From an uncultured Lachnospiraceae bacterium (GTDB lineage Bacteria; Bacillota; Clostridia; Lachnospirales; Lachnospiraceae): a stretch of 63,522 nt of DNA. Location: positions 1-63,522 of the forward strand of contig CAJTPS010000022.1 in assembly GCA_910578555.1 (NCBI GenBank), read 5' to 3'. A program made the translations under genes and the position numbers. A model generated the notes under the pieces. The model searched no databases and was not told the origin of the DNA. It saw only the letters and a list, made by a program, of their open reading frames with translations. Positions 26,897 through 35,766 of this stretch are shown in pieces; position 1 is the stretch's first letter; each line of letters starts with the position of its first letter.

Positions 26897-28744
26897 ATGC
26901 TGTCAGTAATCATAATATGGATTTATATGCTTTTCACCACTTTCCTGACCGGATACGGGATACTGTGTCTGCTCACGAGGTTCGTGCCGTATCGGGTCAG
27001 GCATATGGATACCTATCTGGTCTGCGGACTGGCGGGCGTCACGGTGTATGCACAGGTGATCAGTCTGTTCGGAAGAGTAGGAGCGGCTGCCAATCTGATC
27101 CTGTGTGCGGCATGTGTGTTGACTGCATGGCTTTGCAGGCGGACGCTTGGCTCAGTCTTACGGAATGTGTGGAATAATATATGGGGAAAACAAGCGGGAA
27201 AAAGAGGGAAAATGTTTGGCATACTGTTCCTCTTTTTCCTGTTTGCATACGGTACCTCGAGGGGCATCATTCACTATGATACGGGATTGTATCATGCACA
27301 GAGCATCAGATGGATCGAGGAGTACGGTGTGGTAAAAGGCCTGGGGAATCTGCACTGCAGACTGGCGTACAACAGTGCTTCCTTTGCGCTGTCGGCACTG
27401 TACAGCATGGCGTTTCTGGGCGGACAGTCTTATCACTGTGCGGCTGGCTTTCTGGCGTGGACTCTTTCGAAGGTATGCATGGAGATGGCAGGCTCCCTGC
27501 AGCAAAGAAGACTGCGGATCAGTGATTTTGCAAGAGTGATGGGATTCTATTATCTGGTTATTATCTTTGACGAGATGGTGTCTCCGGCTTCGGACTATTT
27601 TATGGTACTGTTTGCCTTCTATATCATAATCCGCTTTCTGGAACTGGCTGAGCATGAGGTTAAGGAGATATTTCCTTACGCGCTGCTGTGTGTTCTGGGA
27701 GTTTACCTCATGACTGTGAAATTGTCGGCGGCATTCATCTTACTGTTGGTGATCTATCCGGCATATTATCTGATTCGGAACAGGCGGTGGAGGGAGATGG
27801 CGTTATATCTGTCACTGGGGATCGTGACGGCACTGCCCTTTTTTATTAGAAATGTACTGCTGTCGGGCTGGCTGGTCTACCCGTTTACACAGATGGATCT
27901 GTTCGAGACGGCGTGGAAGATTCCAAAGGGTGTGGCGGATTATGATGCGAAAGAGATTCAGGTGTGGGGCAGAGGTTATACGGATGTGGCGCGGTATGAT
28001 ATTTCCGTGAAGGAATGGCTGCCGGACTGGTTCCGTTCTCTTGCAGGCAGTGATAAACTGCTGGTGATGGCGGCGGTGGTATCGCTTGCCGTATTGCTTG
28101 TGTACGGGATCGGGATGCTGTGCGGATGGTGGCGTCGGCGTCCGTGTATTTTGCTGATACAGGTTACTGTGGCGGCGTCCTTTGTCTTCTGGCTGTGCAC
28201 GTCTCCGCTGATTCGCTACGGCTGCGTATATGTGTATCTTATGTCTGCAGTCGTGTTTGGCGGTGTGTATGACGCGGTCTTATCAGCGGGAGAGGCGATG
28301 GCGGCAAGGCGTCATGGCGTGACAGATCCGCGCAGAGAAGGCCGTCGGGTACGGCAAGAAGAGACAGTTCAAACGGTGTGCGATGACAGAATGCGCGAGG
28401 CCGGCAGCAGGGAAACCGGCGCAGGAGAGCCCGGGTGGTCCAGAGTGTGCAGGCTGGGTGTCTGGGCTGCAGTGTGGTTTCTCTTCGGATATAAATGCGC
28501 GGCGCTGGGCGGGGAGATTGCAGGTTCCTTCGTAAATGATTACTGGATCGTCCAGAAAGATTATGAGAACTATGAGACCCGGCCTTATGAAATGGGTGGT
28601 GTGACATTCTATTATCCCGTGAACGGGGATCAGGCGGGATATGCGGCGTTTCCGTCCGCACCTGCACAGACGGAGGTCCGGTTTCTGGGAGAAGGGATTG
28701 AGGATGGCTTTGCGGCAGTGGAAGCGCCGGAGAAACAGTACTGA
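26897..28744 (+). CDS. Polytopic membrane protein of the LIC_10190 type (GT-C-like)
   Basis: This 615-residue protein has about a dozen hydrophobic helices. The loop after the fourth helix carries HYDTGLYHAQSIRWIEEYG and LHCRLAYNSASF, which are hallmarks of the LIC_10190 (DUF8201) family found in surface polysaccharide loci. The layout resembles GT-C glycosyltransferases or polymerases that use lipid-linked sugars, but no activity is established. An Arg/Glu-rich polar stretch (about 463-517) interrupts the last part. It follows gmd by 18 bases. It may transfer a sugar or modify the glycan outside the membrane. Confidence 0.75.
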   Translation: MLSVIIIWIYMLFTTFLTGYGILCLLTRFVPYRVRHMDTYLVCGLAGVTVYAQVISLFGRVGAAANLILCAACVLTAWLCRRTLGSVLRNVWNNIWGKQAGKRGKMFGILFLFFLFAYGTSRGIIHYDTGLYHAQSIRWIEEYGVVKGLGNLHCRLAYNSASFALSALYSMAFLGGQSYHCAAGFLAWTLSKVCMEMAGSLQQRRLRISDFARVMGFYYLVIIFDEMVSPASDYFMVLFAFYIIIRFLELAEHEVKEIFPYALLCVLGVYLMTVKLSAAFILLLVIYPAYYLIRNRRWREMALYLSLGIVTALPFFIRNVLLSGWLVYPFTQMDLFETAWKIPKGVADYDAKEIQVWGRGYTDVARYDISVKEWLPDWFRSLAGSDKLLVMAAVVSLAVLLVYGIGMLCGWWRRRPCILLIQVTVAASFVFWLCTSPLIRYGCVYVYLMSAVVFGGVYDAVLSAGEAMAARRHGVTDPRREGRRVRQEETVQTVCDDRMREAGSRETGAGEPGWSRVCRLGVWAAVWFLFGYKCAALGGEIAGSFVNDYWIVQKDYENYETRPYEMGGVTFYYPVNGDQAGYAAFPSAPAQTEVRFLGEGIEDGFAAVEAPEKQY

Positions 28745-28794
28745 GAGACAGTATTGCGTTAGAACATATAGAGTTTCCTGAATCACATTTTCTC

Positions 28795-28823
28795 TGGAAA
28801 AATACGGCAGGAGTTGTTATACT
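28795..28823 (+). promoter_or_regulatory. Possible internal promoter before the fucose synthase gene
   Basis: TGGAAA (28795-28800) stands 17 bases before TATACT (28818-28823), which also has the extended TG. The leader would be about 38 bases. Confidence 0.5.
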
Positions 28824-28867
28824 GACTATGAAGTCAGATTATGCAGGATATAGAAATGAGGTTCAAT

Positions 28868-29809
28868 ATGAATAAGACAGACAAAATCTATGTAGCGGGC
28901 CACAGAGGGCTGGTGGGCAGTGCGATCGTGAGAAACCTGGAGGCAAAGGGATATACGAATGTGATCGGCAGAACACACAGGGAGCTGGATCTGATGAACC
29001 AGCAGGCGGTCAGGGATTTTTTTGAGGCGGAGAAGCCGGACGTGGTCGTATTGGCGGCGGCGAAGGTAGGCGGTATCAATGCAAACAATACGGCACCTGC
29101 GGATTTCGCTTATGAAAATATGCAGATTCAGTGTAATGTGGTCAAATGCAGCCATGATTATAACGTAAAGAAGCTGCTGTTCCTCGGCAGCACCTGTATC
29201 TATCCCAGAATGGCGCCGCAGCCGATCCCGGAGGATGCGCTGCTGACGGGTCCTTTGGAGGAGACAAACGAGGCTTATGCGATTGCGAAGATTGCCGGTA
29301 TGGAGATGTGCAGATTCTTTAAGCGGCAGTACGGGGATGACTTCATAAGCTGTATGCCGACGAATCTGTACGGGCCTTATGACAATTATGATCTGGAGGG
29401 CTCCCATGTCATGCCGGCTATGATACGCAAGTTCCACGAAGCGAAGGTAAACGGTACGCCCACGGTGGAGTTATGGGGAACCGGTACACCGCTGCGGGAA
29501 TTTCTGTATGTGGATGATATGGCGGATGCCTGTGTATTTCTGCTGGAGAATTACAGCGGGGAGCAGCACGTGAACATCGGTACAGGCAAGGAAGTGACGA
29601 TTAAAGAACTGGCTGAGACAGTGCAGAAGGTGGTAGGTTATCAGGGACAGATCGTGTGGAACAAAGATATGCCGGACGGTACGCCGCGCAAGCTGACTGA
29701 CGTGACCAAACTGCACGGGCTGGGCTGGCAGCACAAGGTTGAACTGGAAGAGGGCGTGCAGCTTGCTTATCAGTGGTTCAGAGAGAATGTTGACTCTGCG
29801 AGAATGTAA
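28868..29809 (+). CDS. fcl: GDP-L-fucose synthase
   Basis: This 313-residue epimerase/reductase turns GDP-4-dehydro-6-deoxy-D-mannose into GDP-L-fucose with NADPH. It has GHRGLVG (11-17), the GSTCIYP motif with S108 and C110, Y137-x3-K141, and PTNLYGPYDNYD. These positions are within one residue of those in the E. coli enzyme. The ATG at 28868 has GAGG six bases upstream and gives the normal length; the earlier ATG at 28841 lacks a site. With gmd it completes GDP-fucose synthesis. Confidence 0.96.
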   Translation: MNKTDKIYVAGHRGLVGSAIVRNLEAKGYTNVIGRTHRELDLMNQQAVRDFFEAEKPDVVVLAAAKVGGINANNTAPADFAYENMQIQCNVVKCSHDYNVKKLLFLGSTCIYPRMAPQPIPEDALLTGPLEETNEAYAIAKIAGMEMCRFFKRQYGDDFISCMPTNLYGPYDNYDLEGSHVMPAMIRKFHEAKVNGTPTVELWGTGTPLREFLYVDDMADACVFLLENYSGEQHVNIGTGKEVTIKELAETVQKVVGYQGQIVWNKDMPDGTPRKLTDVTKLHGLGWQHKVELEEGVQLAYQWFRENVDSARM

Positions 29810-29965
29810 AATAAAATGGATATTGTGAGGCTGAATCCCGTATTGTTTCGTAAAATATTGTGCAGGCGATAACTTACAATTTACAGAATGTATATTTTTT
29901 GATATTATGTAAATGAACAACACAACTACGCGTTTAATACGTTAAGCGAAGGAGTTAAACAGGGA

Positions 29966-30346
29966 ATGCTGCAAGAAAAAGTTTTGTCGAGACAGGAGCT
30001 GGAACAGGCAATCTCGGGGTTCATGTTGGAACTGGGCGTGCCGGCGCATTTACGAGGATATCAGTACTTGAGAAGCGCTGTAGAGATGTGCGCGCAGGAC
30101 ATGGAACTTGTAGGCAGTGTCACGAAGCTGTTGTATCCGGATCTGGCAAAGATGTACCACACGACAGACCAGAAGATCGAGCGGGCAATTCGAAATGCAA
30201 TCGAAGTGTCATGGGAGAGGGGAAACAGTGAATTGTTTGAGAGGCTGTTCGGATACAGCAATTCAAATGAGTACAGCCGGCCTACAAACAGCGAGTATAT
30301 TGCGACAGTTGCGGACTATATCCGTTTGACATACGGACTGATATAG
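29966..30346 (+). CDS. Free-standing Spo0A C-terminal DNA-binding domain protein
   Basis: This 126-residue protein is essentially just the Spo0A_C domain. The match runs from AISGFMLELGVPAHLRGYQY (about 15-34) through VTKLLYPDLAKMY and KIERAIRNAIEVSWERG to RPTNSEYIA near the end. The phospho-acceptor receiver domain of Spo0A is entirely absent, with only about 12 residues before the domain. It could bind 0A-like boxes without phosphorylation, as a competitor or a constitutive regulator. It stands alone between its own leader and a strong terminator, inside the polysaccharide locus. A 0A-box-like TTTGTCGAG at 29983-29991 lies in its own coding start, which may be chance. Confidence 0.9.
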   Translation: MLQEKVLSRQELEQAISGFMLELGVPAHLRGYQYLRSAVEMCAQDMELVGSVTKLLYPDLAKMYHTTDQKIERAIRNAIEVSWERGNSELFERLFGYSNSNEYSRPTNSEYIATVADYIRLTYGLI

Positions 30347-30358
30347 ACGCGGGATCAG

Positions 30359-30384
30359 GGAAGAGATACGTCTCTTCCTTTTTT
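30359..30384 (+). terminator. Strong terminator after the Spo0A-domain gene
   Basis: GGAAGAGA (30359-30366) and TCTCTTCC (30371-30378) form a perfect 8-bp stem with a TACG tetraloop, followed by six T. Confidence 0.95.
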
Positions 30385-30394
30385 CGTTCAGGTA

Positions 30395-30403
30395 TGCTAA
30401 AAT
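30395..30403 (+). promoter_or_regulatory. Extended -10 promoter of the glycosyltransferase unit
   Basis: TG, one base and TAAAAT (30398-30403) form an extended -10 element just past the terminator. No clear -35 box is seen. Confidence 0.4.
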
Positions 30404-30487
30404 AAACGCAGACTTGCCGGCAGATGAAAGACACTTGTGCTTTACGGTTACAAATTCGCAGGCTGAGAGAAAGGTATGGAAGGTAGC

Positions 30488-31417
30488 ATGAAATTGCTCA
30501 GCGTTATAGTGCCTTGCTATAATGAGGAAGAAAATATCAGGGATTTCTATGAGGAACTGTTTCGAAATGCTTCTTTTTTCAAGGAGAAGGAGATCGAAGT
30601 GGAACTGATGTATATAGATGACGGGTCGAGAGACCGGACGGCGGAGGAAGTGAAGAAGCTGTGCAGCGAGGATAAGCGGGTGCACCTGCTGTCTTTCTCC
30701 AGAAATTTCGGTAAGGAAGCGGCGATATATGCCGGACTGCAGAAATCCAGAGGCGATTATGTGGTGCTGATGGATGCTGATCTGCAGGACCCGCCGGCGC
30801 TTCTGCCGGAGATGTACGGCTATATTGAACAGGGGTACGATTCCGTGGCTACGAGGCGCGTCACGAGGAAAGGAGAACCGCCGGTCAGGTCTTTCTTCGC
30901 GAGGATGTTCTACCGTCTCATGAATAAGATCTCCAAGACAGAGATCGTGGACGGCGCCAGAGATTACAGACTGATGACAAGACAGGTGGCGGATGCAATC
31001 CTTGCCATGACGGAGTATAACAGGTTTACGAAGGGAATCTTCGGCTGGGTGGGCTACGAGACCAAGTGGCTGGAATATGAGAATATTGAGCGCAGGAAGG
31101 GCGAGACGAAATGGTCCTTCTGGAAACTGTTTGCATATTCGTTGGAGGGTATCACTGCTTTTTCTACGGTTCCGCTTACAATTGCGGCCTTGATCGGCGC
31201 ATTGTTCTGTGTGCTGGCGTTTATTATGATTATATTTATCATTGTGAAAACACTGATATTCGGTGATCCGACTTCCGGCTGGCCTTCGCTTGTATGTATC
31301 ATTATGCTTGTCGGCGGCGTACAGCTGTTTTGTCTCGGAATTGTGGGGCAATACTTGTCTAAGACGTATATGGAAGTAAAGAGAAGACCCATATACCTTG
31401 TGAAAGAGGATATCTGA
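30488..31417 (+). CDS. Membrane-anchored GT2 glycosyltransferase (polyprenyl-phosphate type)
   Basis: This 309-residue enzyme resembles GtrB/dolichol-phosphate-mannose synthase proteins, which transfer a sugar from a nucleotide to polyprenyl phosphate on the inner membrane face. It shows VIVPCYNEEENI near the start, YIDDGSRDRT, DADLQDPP and the later GARDYRLM and RFTKGIF motifs. Two membrane helices close the protein (about 225-255 and 265-290). The ATG at 30488 gives the family start MKLLSVIVPCYNEEE; the ATG 12 bases earlier is too near its ribosome site. The lipid-linked sugar could be used by the GT-C-like proteins of the locus. Confidence 0.92.
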   Translation: MKLLSVIVPCYNEEENIRDFYEELFRNASFFKEKEIEVELMYIDDGSRDRTAEEVKKLCSEDKRVHLLSFSRNFGKEAAIYAGLQKSRGDYVVLMDADLQDPPALLPEMYGYIEQGYDSVATRRVTRKGEPPVRSFFARMFYRLMNKISKTEIVDGARDYRLMTRQVADAILAMTEYNRFTKGIFGWVGYETKWLEYENIERRKGETKWSFWKLFAYSLEGITAFSTVPLTIAALIGALFCVLAFIMIIFIIVKTLIFGDPTSGWPSLVCIIMLVGGVQLFCLGIVGQYLSKTYMEVKRRPIYLVKEDI

Positions 31418-32287
31418 ATGAGCGGACTGGTCAGTATTATTGTGCCGGTATATCGGGCGAAACCGTATATTGCCGAGACGATCGCGATGGTAGTCAGACA
31501 GAAATATACGGAGTGGGAGTTACTGTTAATAGAGGACGGCTCGCCGGACGGCAGCGCACAGGCGGTCCGCGATAAACTGAGAGATCATAAGTGGAACCGG
31601 TTGTCCGCAGACAGGCGGGACGTTCGGGGTGTGGGTGAGGAACAAGCACAATCCGTACAGGCGCAGGGCATCCACAGCGTCGAGGAATATACGGATGATA
31701 AAGACCGGCGGATCGTCCTGATCTGTAAAGAAAAGAATGAGGGCGCCGCAGCAGCGCGCAACACCGGGCTGGCCATGGCCAGAGGGCGGTATATTGCGTT
31801 TCTGGACGCAGATGACATATGGTTTCCGGAGAAACTGGAGAAAGAATTGTTTTTTATGCGGGAGCAGCAGGCTGGATTCGTGTTCACGGCATATGAGTTC
31901 GGTGACGAACAGGCGAAGCCTACCGGCAAAGTGGTACATGTTCCCGCACGGCTGACATACAGACAGGCATTGTCGCGGACGGTGATTTTCACAACGACGG
32001 TATTGTTAGACCGGGAGGTTATTCCGGACAGGCTTATGCGCATGCCTTGTGTAGAGAGTGAAGATACGGCGACGTGGTGGCAGATCTTAAGGGCGGGCAA
32101 TACGGCGTACGGGCTTGATGAGGTACTGGCGGTATACCGCAGACCGGCGAAATCTTTGTCGTCCAATAAACTGACGGCAATCCGGCGGATCTGGAATCTG
32201 TACCGCCGTCAGGAGAAATTATCCGTGCCCGAAAGCATACGTTATTTTATTCCCTGGGCATACCGGGCGAGTGTACGGCGGTTGTAG
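31418..32287 (+). CDS. GT2 glycosyltransferase
   Basis: This 289-residue GT-A enzyme has VSIIVPVYRAKPYI, IEDGSPDGS, NEGAAAARNTGL and the metal-binding FLDADDIW, followed by a poorly conserved acceptor half with VESEDTATWWQ. A polar Arg/Gln/Glu-rich segment (about 55-98) separates the second and third strands, where relatives have a short loop. It begins directly after the stop of the previous gene. It likely adds one sugar to the lipid-linked repeat unit; donor and linkage are unknown. Confidence 0.9.
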   Translation: MSGLVSIIVPVYRAKPYIAETIAMVVRQKYTEWELLLIEDGSPDGSAQAVRDKLRDHKWNRLSADRRDVRGVGEEQAQSVQAQGIHSVEEYTDDKDRRIVLICKEKNEGAAAARNTGLAMARGRYIAFLDADDIWFPEKLEKELFFMREQQAGFVFTAYEFGDEQAKPTGKVVHVPARLTYRQALSRTVIFTTTVLLDREVIPDRLMRMPCVESEDTATWWQILRAGNTAYGLDEVLAVYRRPAKSLSSNKLTAIRRIWNLYRRQEKLSVPESIRYFIPWAYRASVRRL

Positions 32288-32381
32288 AGCGGCAGTGACA
32301 GAGCGCCGCGGATTACACCGGTCTTCCATGGGCGGATGGGGTAAACGCATTGCGGGTTAAACTTAAGAATGAGGTATGATC

Positions 32382-33758
32382 ATGAAGCGCATCGAATCTC
32401 TGAAAAGACTTATCATATTGCAGTTATCTTTTATCGGGCTGCTTATTCATACGGCAATCTATGCCTACTTCTGGTTTCAGGATTATTATCCGTATCTGCG
32501 TTTTCACGGCAAGGCGAAATTCTTCCGCAATGGGCACTTACTGATTATTCTGATTTATTTTGTACTTCTGTTTTTCTTTGCCAGTATGTATGGCGTATTG
32601 AAGATCGGATATCTGAAAGCCACGGATGTTTTTATATCAGAGGCGTTTTCTCTGCTGTTTGTCAATGTGATCTCCTATTTTCAGATTTCGCTGATGGCGA
32701 ACTGGGTCGTGAGCGTGCGGCCGATTGCGGCGACGATGCTCATACAGATCATTTTTTCGATTGTATGGGTGTTTGTGTGTAATACTTGCTATTACAAAGT
32801 ATTTCCGCCCAGAGACATCCTGATTATTCACGGAGAGCGGCCGATCGATGATATTGTGGCGAAGTTTGAGTCGCGCAGGGAAAAGTATAAGATTGCAAAG
32901 AGCATGAACATTTCGGAAGGCATCGAGGCGGTAAAGAAGGAGATCGACGGAGAGTACGGCGCGGTAGTGCTGTGGGATATTCCTGTCAGCGACAGGAATT
33001 ATCTGCTTAAATTCTGTTACAGCAGGTCGGTCCGCGTCTATATGATGCCTAAGATATCAGACGTTCTCGTAAAGGGAGCGGATCAGCTCCATCTGTTTGA
33101 TACCCCGGTCTATCTGACGAGGGAATATTCGCTTAAAGTAGAGCAGCGTCTTGCCAAGAGGATGATCGATTTGATCTGTTCGCTGATCCTGCTGGTGATT
33201 GCTTCCCCGTTTATGCTGATCACGGCGGTCGCGATCAAGGCTTATGATGGTGGTCCGGTCCTGTATAAGCAGGTGCGCTGCACGATCGGACAAAAGAAGT
33301 TCTATATCCTCAAGTTCCGGAGCATGAAAGTGGACGCCGAGAAGGACGGCGTGGCAAGACTGGCGTCCAAGAATGATTCGCGTATCACACCGATCGGAAA
33401 GTTTATCCGTGCGACCAGAATCGATGAACTGCCGCAGCTGCTCAATATCCTGAAAGGGGATATGTCTTTCATCGGACCGAGACCGGAGCGTCCTGAGATC
33501 ATAGAGCAGTATATGGAGGAGATGCCGGAATTTGCTTTTCGCATGAAAGTGAAAGCCGGACTGGCAGGATATGCACAGGTGTACGGCAAGTATAATACAA
33601 CGCCGTATGACAAACTGAAACTGGATCTGACATATATCGAGCAGTATTCGGTATGGCTGGATTTAAAACTTATGCTTCTGACGCTCAAGATTCTGATTCA
33701 GCCGGAGAGCACGGAGGGCGTGGAGAATACGCAGACGACGGCAATGAAAAAAAAATGA
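32382..33758 (+). CDS. Polyprenyl-phosphate hexose-1-phosphate transferase (priming enzyme)
   Basis: This 458-residue enzyme starts polysaccharide assembly by moving a sugar-1-phosphate onto undecaprenyl phosphate. The N-terminal half has four hydrophobic segments and a degenerate nucleotide-binding-like domain. The C-terminal catalytic region begins with a membrane hairpin (RMIDLICSLILLVIASPFM) and has PVLYKQVRCT, FYILKFRSM, TRIDELPQLLNIL, FIGPRPERPE and KVKAGLAGYAQV, all typical of the WbaP/WcaJ family. The ATG at 32382 has GAGG seven bases upstream; the ATG at 32376 is only one base from it. The sugar is not predictable. Confidence 0.95.
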   Translation: MKRIESLKRLIILQLSFIGLLIHTAIYAYFWFQDYYPYLRFHGKAKFFRNGHLLIILIYFVLLFFFASMYGVLKIGYLKATDVFISEAFSLLFVNVISYFQISLMANWVVSVRPIAATMLIQIIFSIVWVFVCNTCYYKVFPPRDILIIHGERPIDDIVAKFESRREKYKIAKSMNISEGIEAVKKEIDGEYGAVVLWDIPVSDRNYLLKFCYSRSVRVYMMPKISDVLVKGADQLHLFDTPVYLTREYSLKVEQRLAKRMIDLICSLILLVIASPFMLITAVAIKAYDGGPVLYKQVRCTIGQKKFYILKFRSMKVDAEKDGVARLASKNDSRITPIGKFIRATRIDELPQLLNILKGDMSFIGPRPERPEIIEQYMEEMPEFAFRMKVKAGLAGYAQVYGKYNTTPYDKLKLDLTYIEQYSVWLDLKLMLLTLKILIQPESTEGVENTQTTAMKKK

Positions 33759-33830
33759 AGTGATTCTTCCCGGAATAGGGTTGATGTTGAAAGATAGAAC
33801 AGTTATGGTAAGCGGGAGAGGTCTGGATAT

Positions 33831-34853
33831 ATGCGTGAGATCAGATATGCCGATGCGGGCATGGATTTGAAAAAACTGGGGCTGTGTTTTGTGCGTAAGT
33901 GCTGGCTGGTGGTGCTCGCGGCGGTGATCGGGGCGGCACTCGGCGGCGCTTTGTATACATTTGCGTCAGTGGTGCCGGAGGCGGAGCGGGAATACCGGGC
34001 GATGTCCAAGGTATATCTTGACTTTGAAGTGGATGAGACGGGCGAGGTCTATCAGCAGTATAACGGTTATACGTGGAATGATCTGATGGCGACAGATCCG
34101 ATTCTAGACGTTACGATGCAGTATCTGCCGGAGGACTATGACAGAACGGAAGTCACGGCGGCGACGAAAGCGGAGATTCTGTCCGACGTGCGGCTTCTCA
34201 CAATCACGATCACGACACATGATGCGGACAGATGTGATGCGATCCTCAGGGCAACGGGACAGTCACTGACGGCGCTCGGGAATACGGCGAAAGAATTCCG
34301 GCAGATCAGCGTGATTCAGACGACGGCGGCGCAGCTTGTGACTGCGGATGACAGAACGGTGCAGGCGGTGACTGCCGGTATCATGTCGGCGGTTGTGCTG
34401 ACGCTGTTGGGGATGCTGTTTTACTATGTGCTGGATGACCGCATTATGACGGCGGGCGATCTGAAACAGGTGACGGATGTGCCGTTCATCGGTTATACGG
34501 GAGCCGGCGGGAGACTTCAGAAAGACTATGAGGATAATCTGGCGTATCTGCAGAAGAAAGCGGGCGGTGTTACCACGCTGACCGTGACGCAGGGGAGACC
34601 GGCAGGGCAGGAGAAAGAGTCTGTGCTATGGGAGACAGGGCTTGCCGCGCCGGTATGGGACAGACTGTGTGCAGCCGGAGGCGTGGTGATTGTGGTAGAA
34701 TACGGTAAGGTACATGCTGTGTATCTCGCCTATGTACTTGAACAGCTCCGGCTCAGGGAGTGCCGGATCGCGGGAATCGGGATCAGCGGTGCCGACGGGC
34801 GATTCCTGCACAGATATTACGGACGTGCGTTCGGACGCGTGGACGAGGCGTAA
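33831..34853 (+). CDS. Wzz-like chain-length/export protein with a kinase-like tail
   Basis: This 340-residue protein has membrane helices at about 24-46 and 183-201 around an outside domain of about 130 residues, as in CapA/YveK/Wzz co-polymerases. After the second helix, about 140 cytoplasmic residues end in VWDRLCAAGGVVIVVEYGKV..YVLEQLRLRECRIAGIGISG..RYYG. That order matches the end of CpsD/YwqD tyrosine kinases, yet no Walker A or A' motif precedes it and no Tyr cluster follows. It looks like a co-polymerase fused to the remnant of a kinase. It lies between the priming enzyme and a GT2 gene. Confidence 0.75.
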   Translation: MREIRYADAGMDLKKLGLCFVRKCWLVVLAAVIGAALGGALYTFASVVPEAEREYRAMSKVYLDFEVDETGEVYQQYNGYTWNDLMATDPILDVTMQYLPEDYDRTEVTAATKAEILSDVRLLTITITTHDADRCDAILRATGQSLTALGNTAKEFRQISVIQTTAAQLVTADDRTVQAVTAGIMSAVVLTLLGMLFYYVLDDRIMTAGDLKQVTDVPFIGYTGAGGRLQKDYEDNLAYLQKKAGGVTTLTVTQGRPAGQEKESVLWETGLAAPVWDRLCAAGGVVIVVEYGKVHAVYLAYVLEQLRLRECRIAGIGISGADGRFLHRYYGRAFGRVDEA

Positions 34854-34889
34854 AGGGGAGCGGTGCGTCGGGCGGAAATGAGGCAGACC

Positions 34890-35681
34890 ATGAAAATACA
34901 ATTGCTGGTATCGGCGGTGAATCAGGACGTTCCTGCGCTGACTGGACAAATGCATATACAGACTGACGCTGTGGTGGTAAACCAGTGCGACCGGTACGGT
35001 TATGAAGAAATTACGGATACGGGGCACAGGATTCAGGTTTTCTCCATGAAGGAGAGAGGCGTGGGGCTGAGCCGTAACACAGCCATGCTGCACGCGGGCG
35101 GAGAGATCTGTGTATTTTCTGATGAAGACATCGTGTTGTGCGAGGGATATGCCGATAAGATCCGGAAAGCGTATGAGGAACTTCCGGATGCGGATATGAT
35201 ATTAGTGAATGTGAAGGTGGCTCCTTCCAGACGGACATACTGGAATGAGGATATTCACCGGATCAATGGGCGTAATTACGGGCGTTATCCTGCGTACAGC
35301 ATCACGGCCAGGCGGGATGCGCTGTTGCGGGCAAACGTGCATTACTCGCTCCTTTTTGGCGGCGGCGCGAAGTACAGCAACGGGGAGGACAGCCTTTTTC
35401 TGAAAGATTGTCTGAAGGCGGGGCTGCGGATTTATTCCCACACTGTCTGCATCGGGGAGGAGACGGAGCGGGAATCTACATGGTTCCACGGATATCATGA
35501 GAAATTTTTCAGGGACAGAGGCGTACTGTACCATTATCTGTACGGACGGCTGGCACTGCCGCTGGCATTCCGGTTCTTATGGGTACACAGGGCGGAAATG
35601 TGCCGGGAGATTCCGGTCAGGCAGGCGTATGCCTGGATGAAAGCCGGGGTGCGCGAGGCGGGACGCCGTACGGGGGTATAA
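34890..35681 (+). CDS. GT2-type glycosyltransferase
   Basis: This 263-residue protein belongs to a divergent GT2 group. RGVGLSRNTAMLHAGGEICVFSDEDI corresponds to the A-family SRN..A..A.G..I.F.D.D core, and GGGAKYSNGEDSLFLKDCLKAG supplies the acceptor-side ED motif. The first strand (MKIQLLVSAVNQD) is atypical. The ATG at 34890 has GAGG six bases upstream; other starts at 34863 (GTG) and 34878 (ATG) are possible. It probably adds one sugar in repeat-unit assembly. Confidence 0.8.
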   Translation: MKIQLLVSAVNQDVPALTGQMHIQTDAVVVNQCDRYGYEEITDTGHRIQVFSMKERGVGLSRNTAMLHAGGEICVFSDEDIVLCEGYADKIRKAYEELPDADMILVNVKVAPSRRTYWNEDIHRINGRNYGRYPAYSITARRDALLRANVHYSLLFGGGAKYSNGEDSLFLKDCLKAGLRIYSHTVCIGEETERESTWFHGYHEKFFRDRGVLYHYLYGRLALPLAFRFLWVHRAEMCREIPVRQAYAWMKAGVREAGRRTGV

Positions 35682-35766
35682 GACCGGTCGAAGACGGACG
35701 CCAGGCGCAGAAAAACGGGCAGCAGAGAACAAGACGCCTGATACAGGGAAAGGATAACATCGTCAG

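Noticed and set aside
29983..29991. 0A box in the start of the Spo0A-domain gene
   Set aside because: A nine-base match with one mismatch is expected by chance and it lies within coding sequence; mentioned only in the gene entry.
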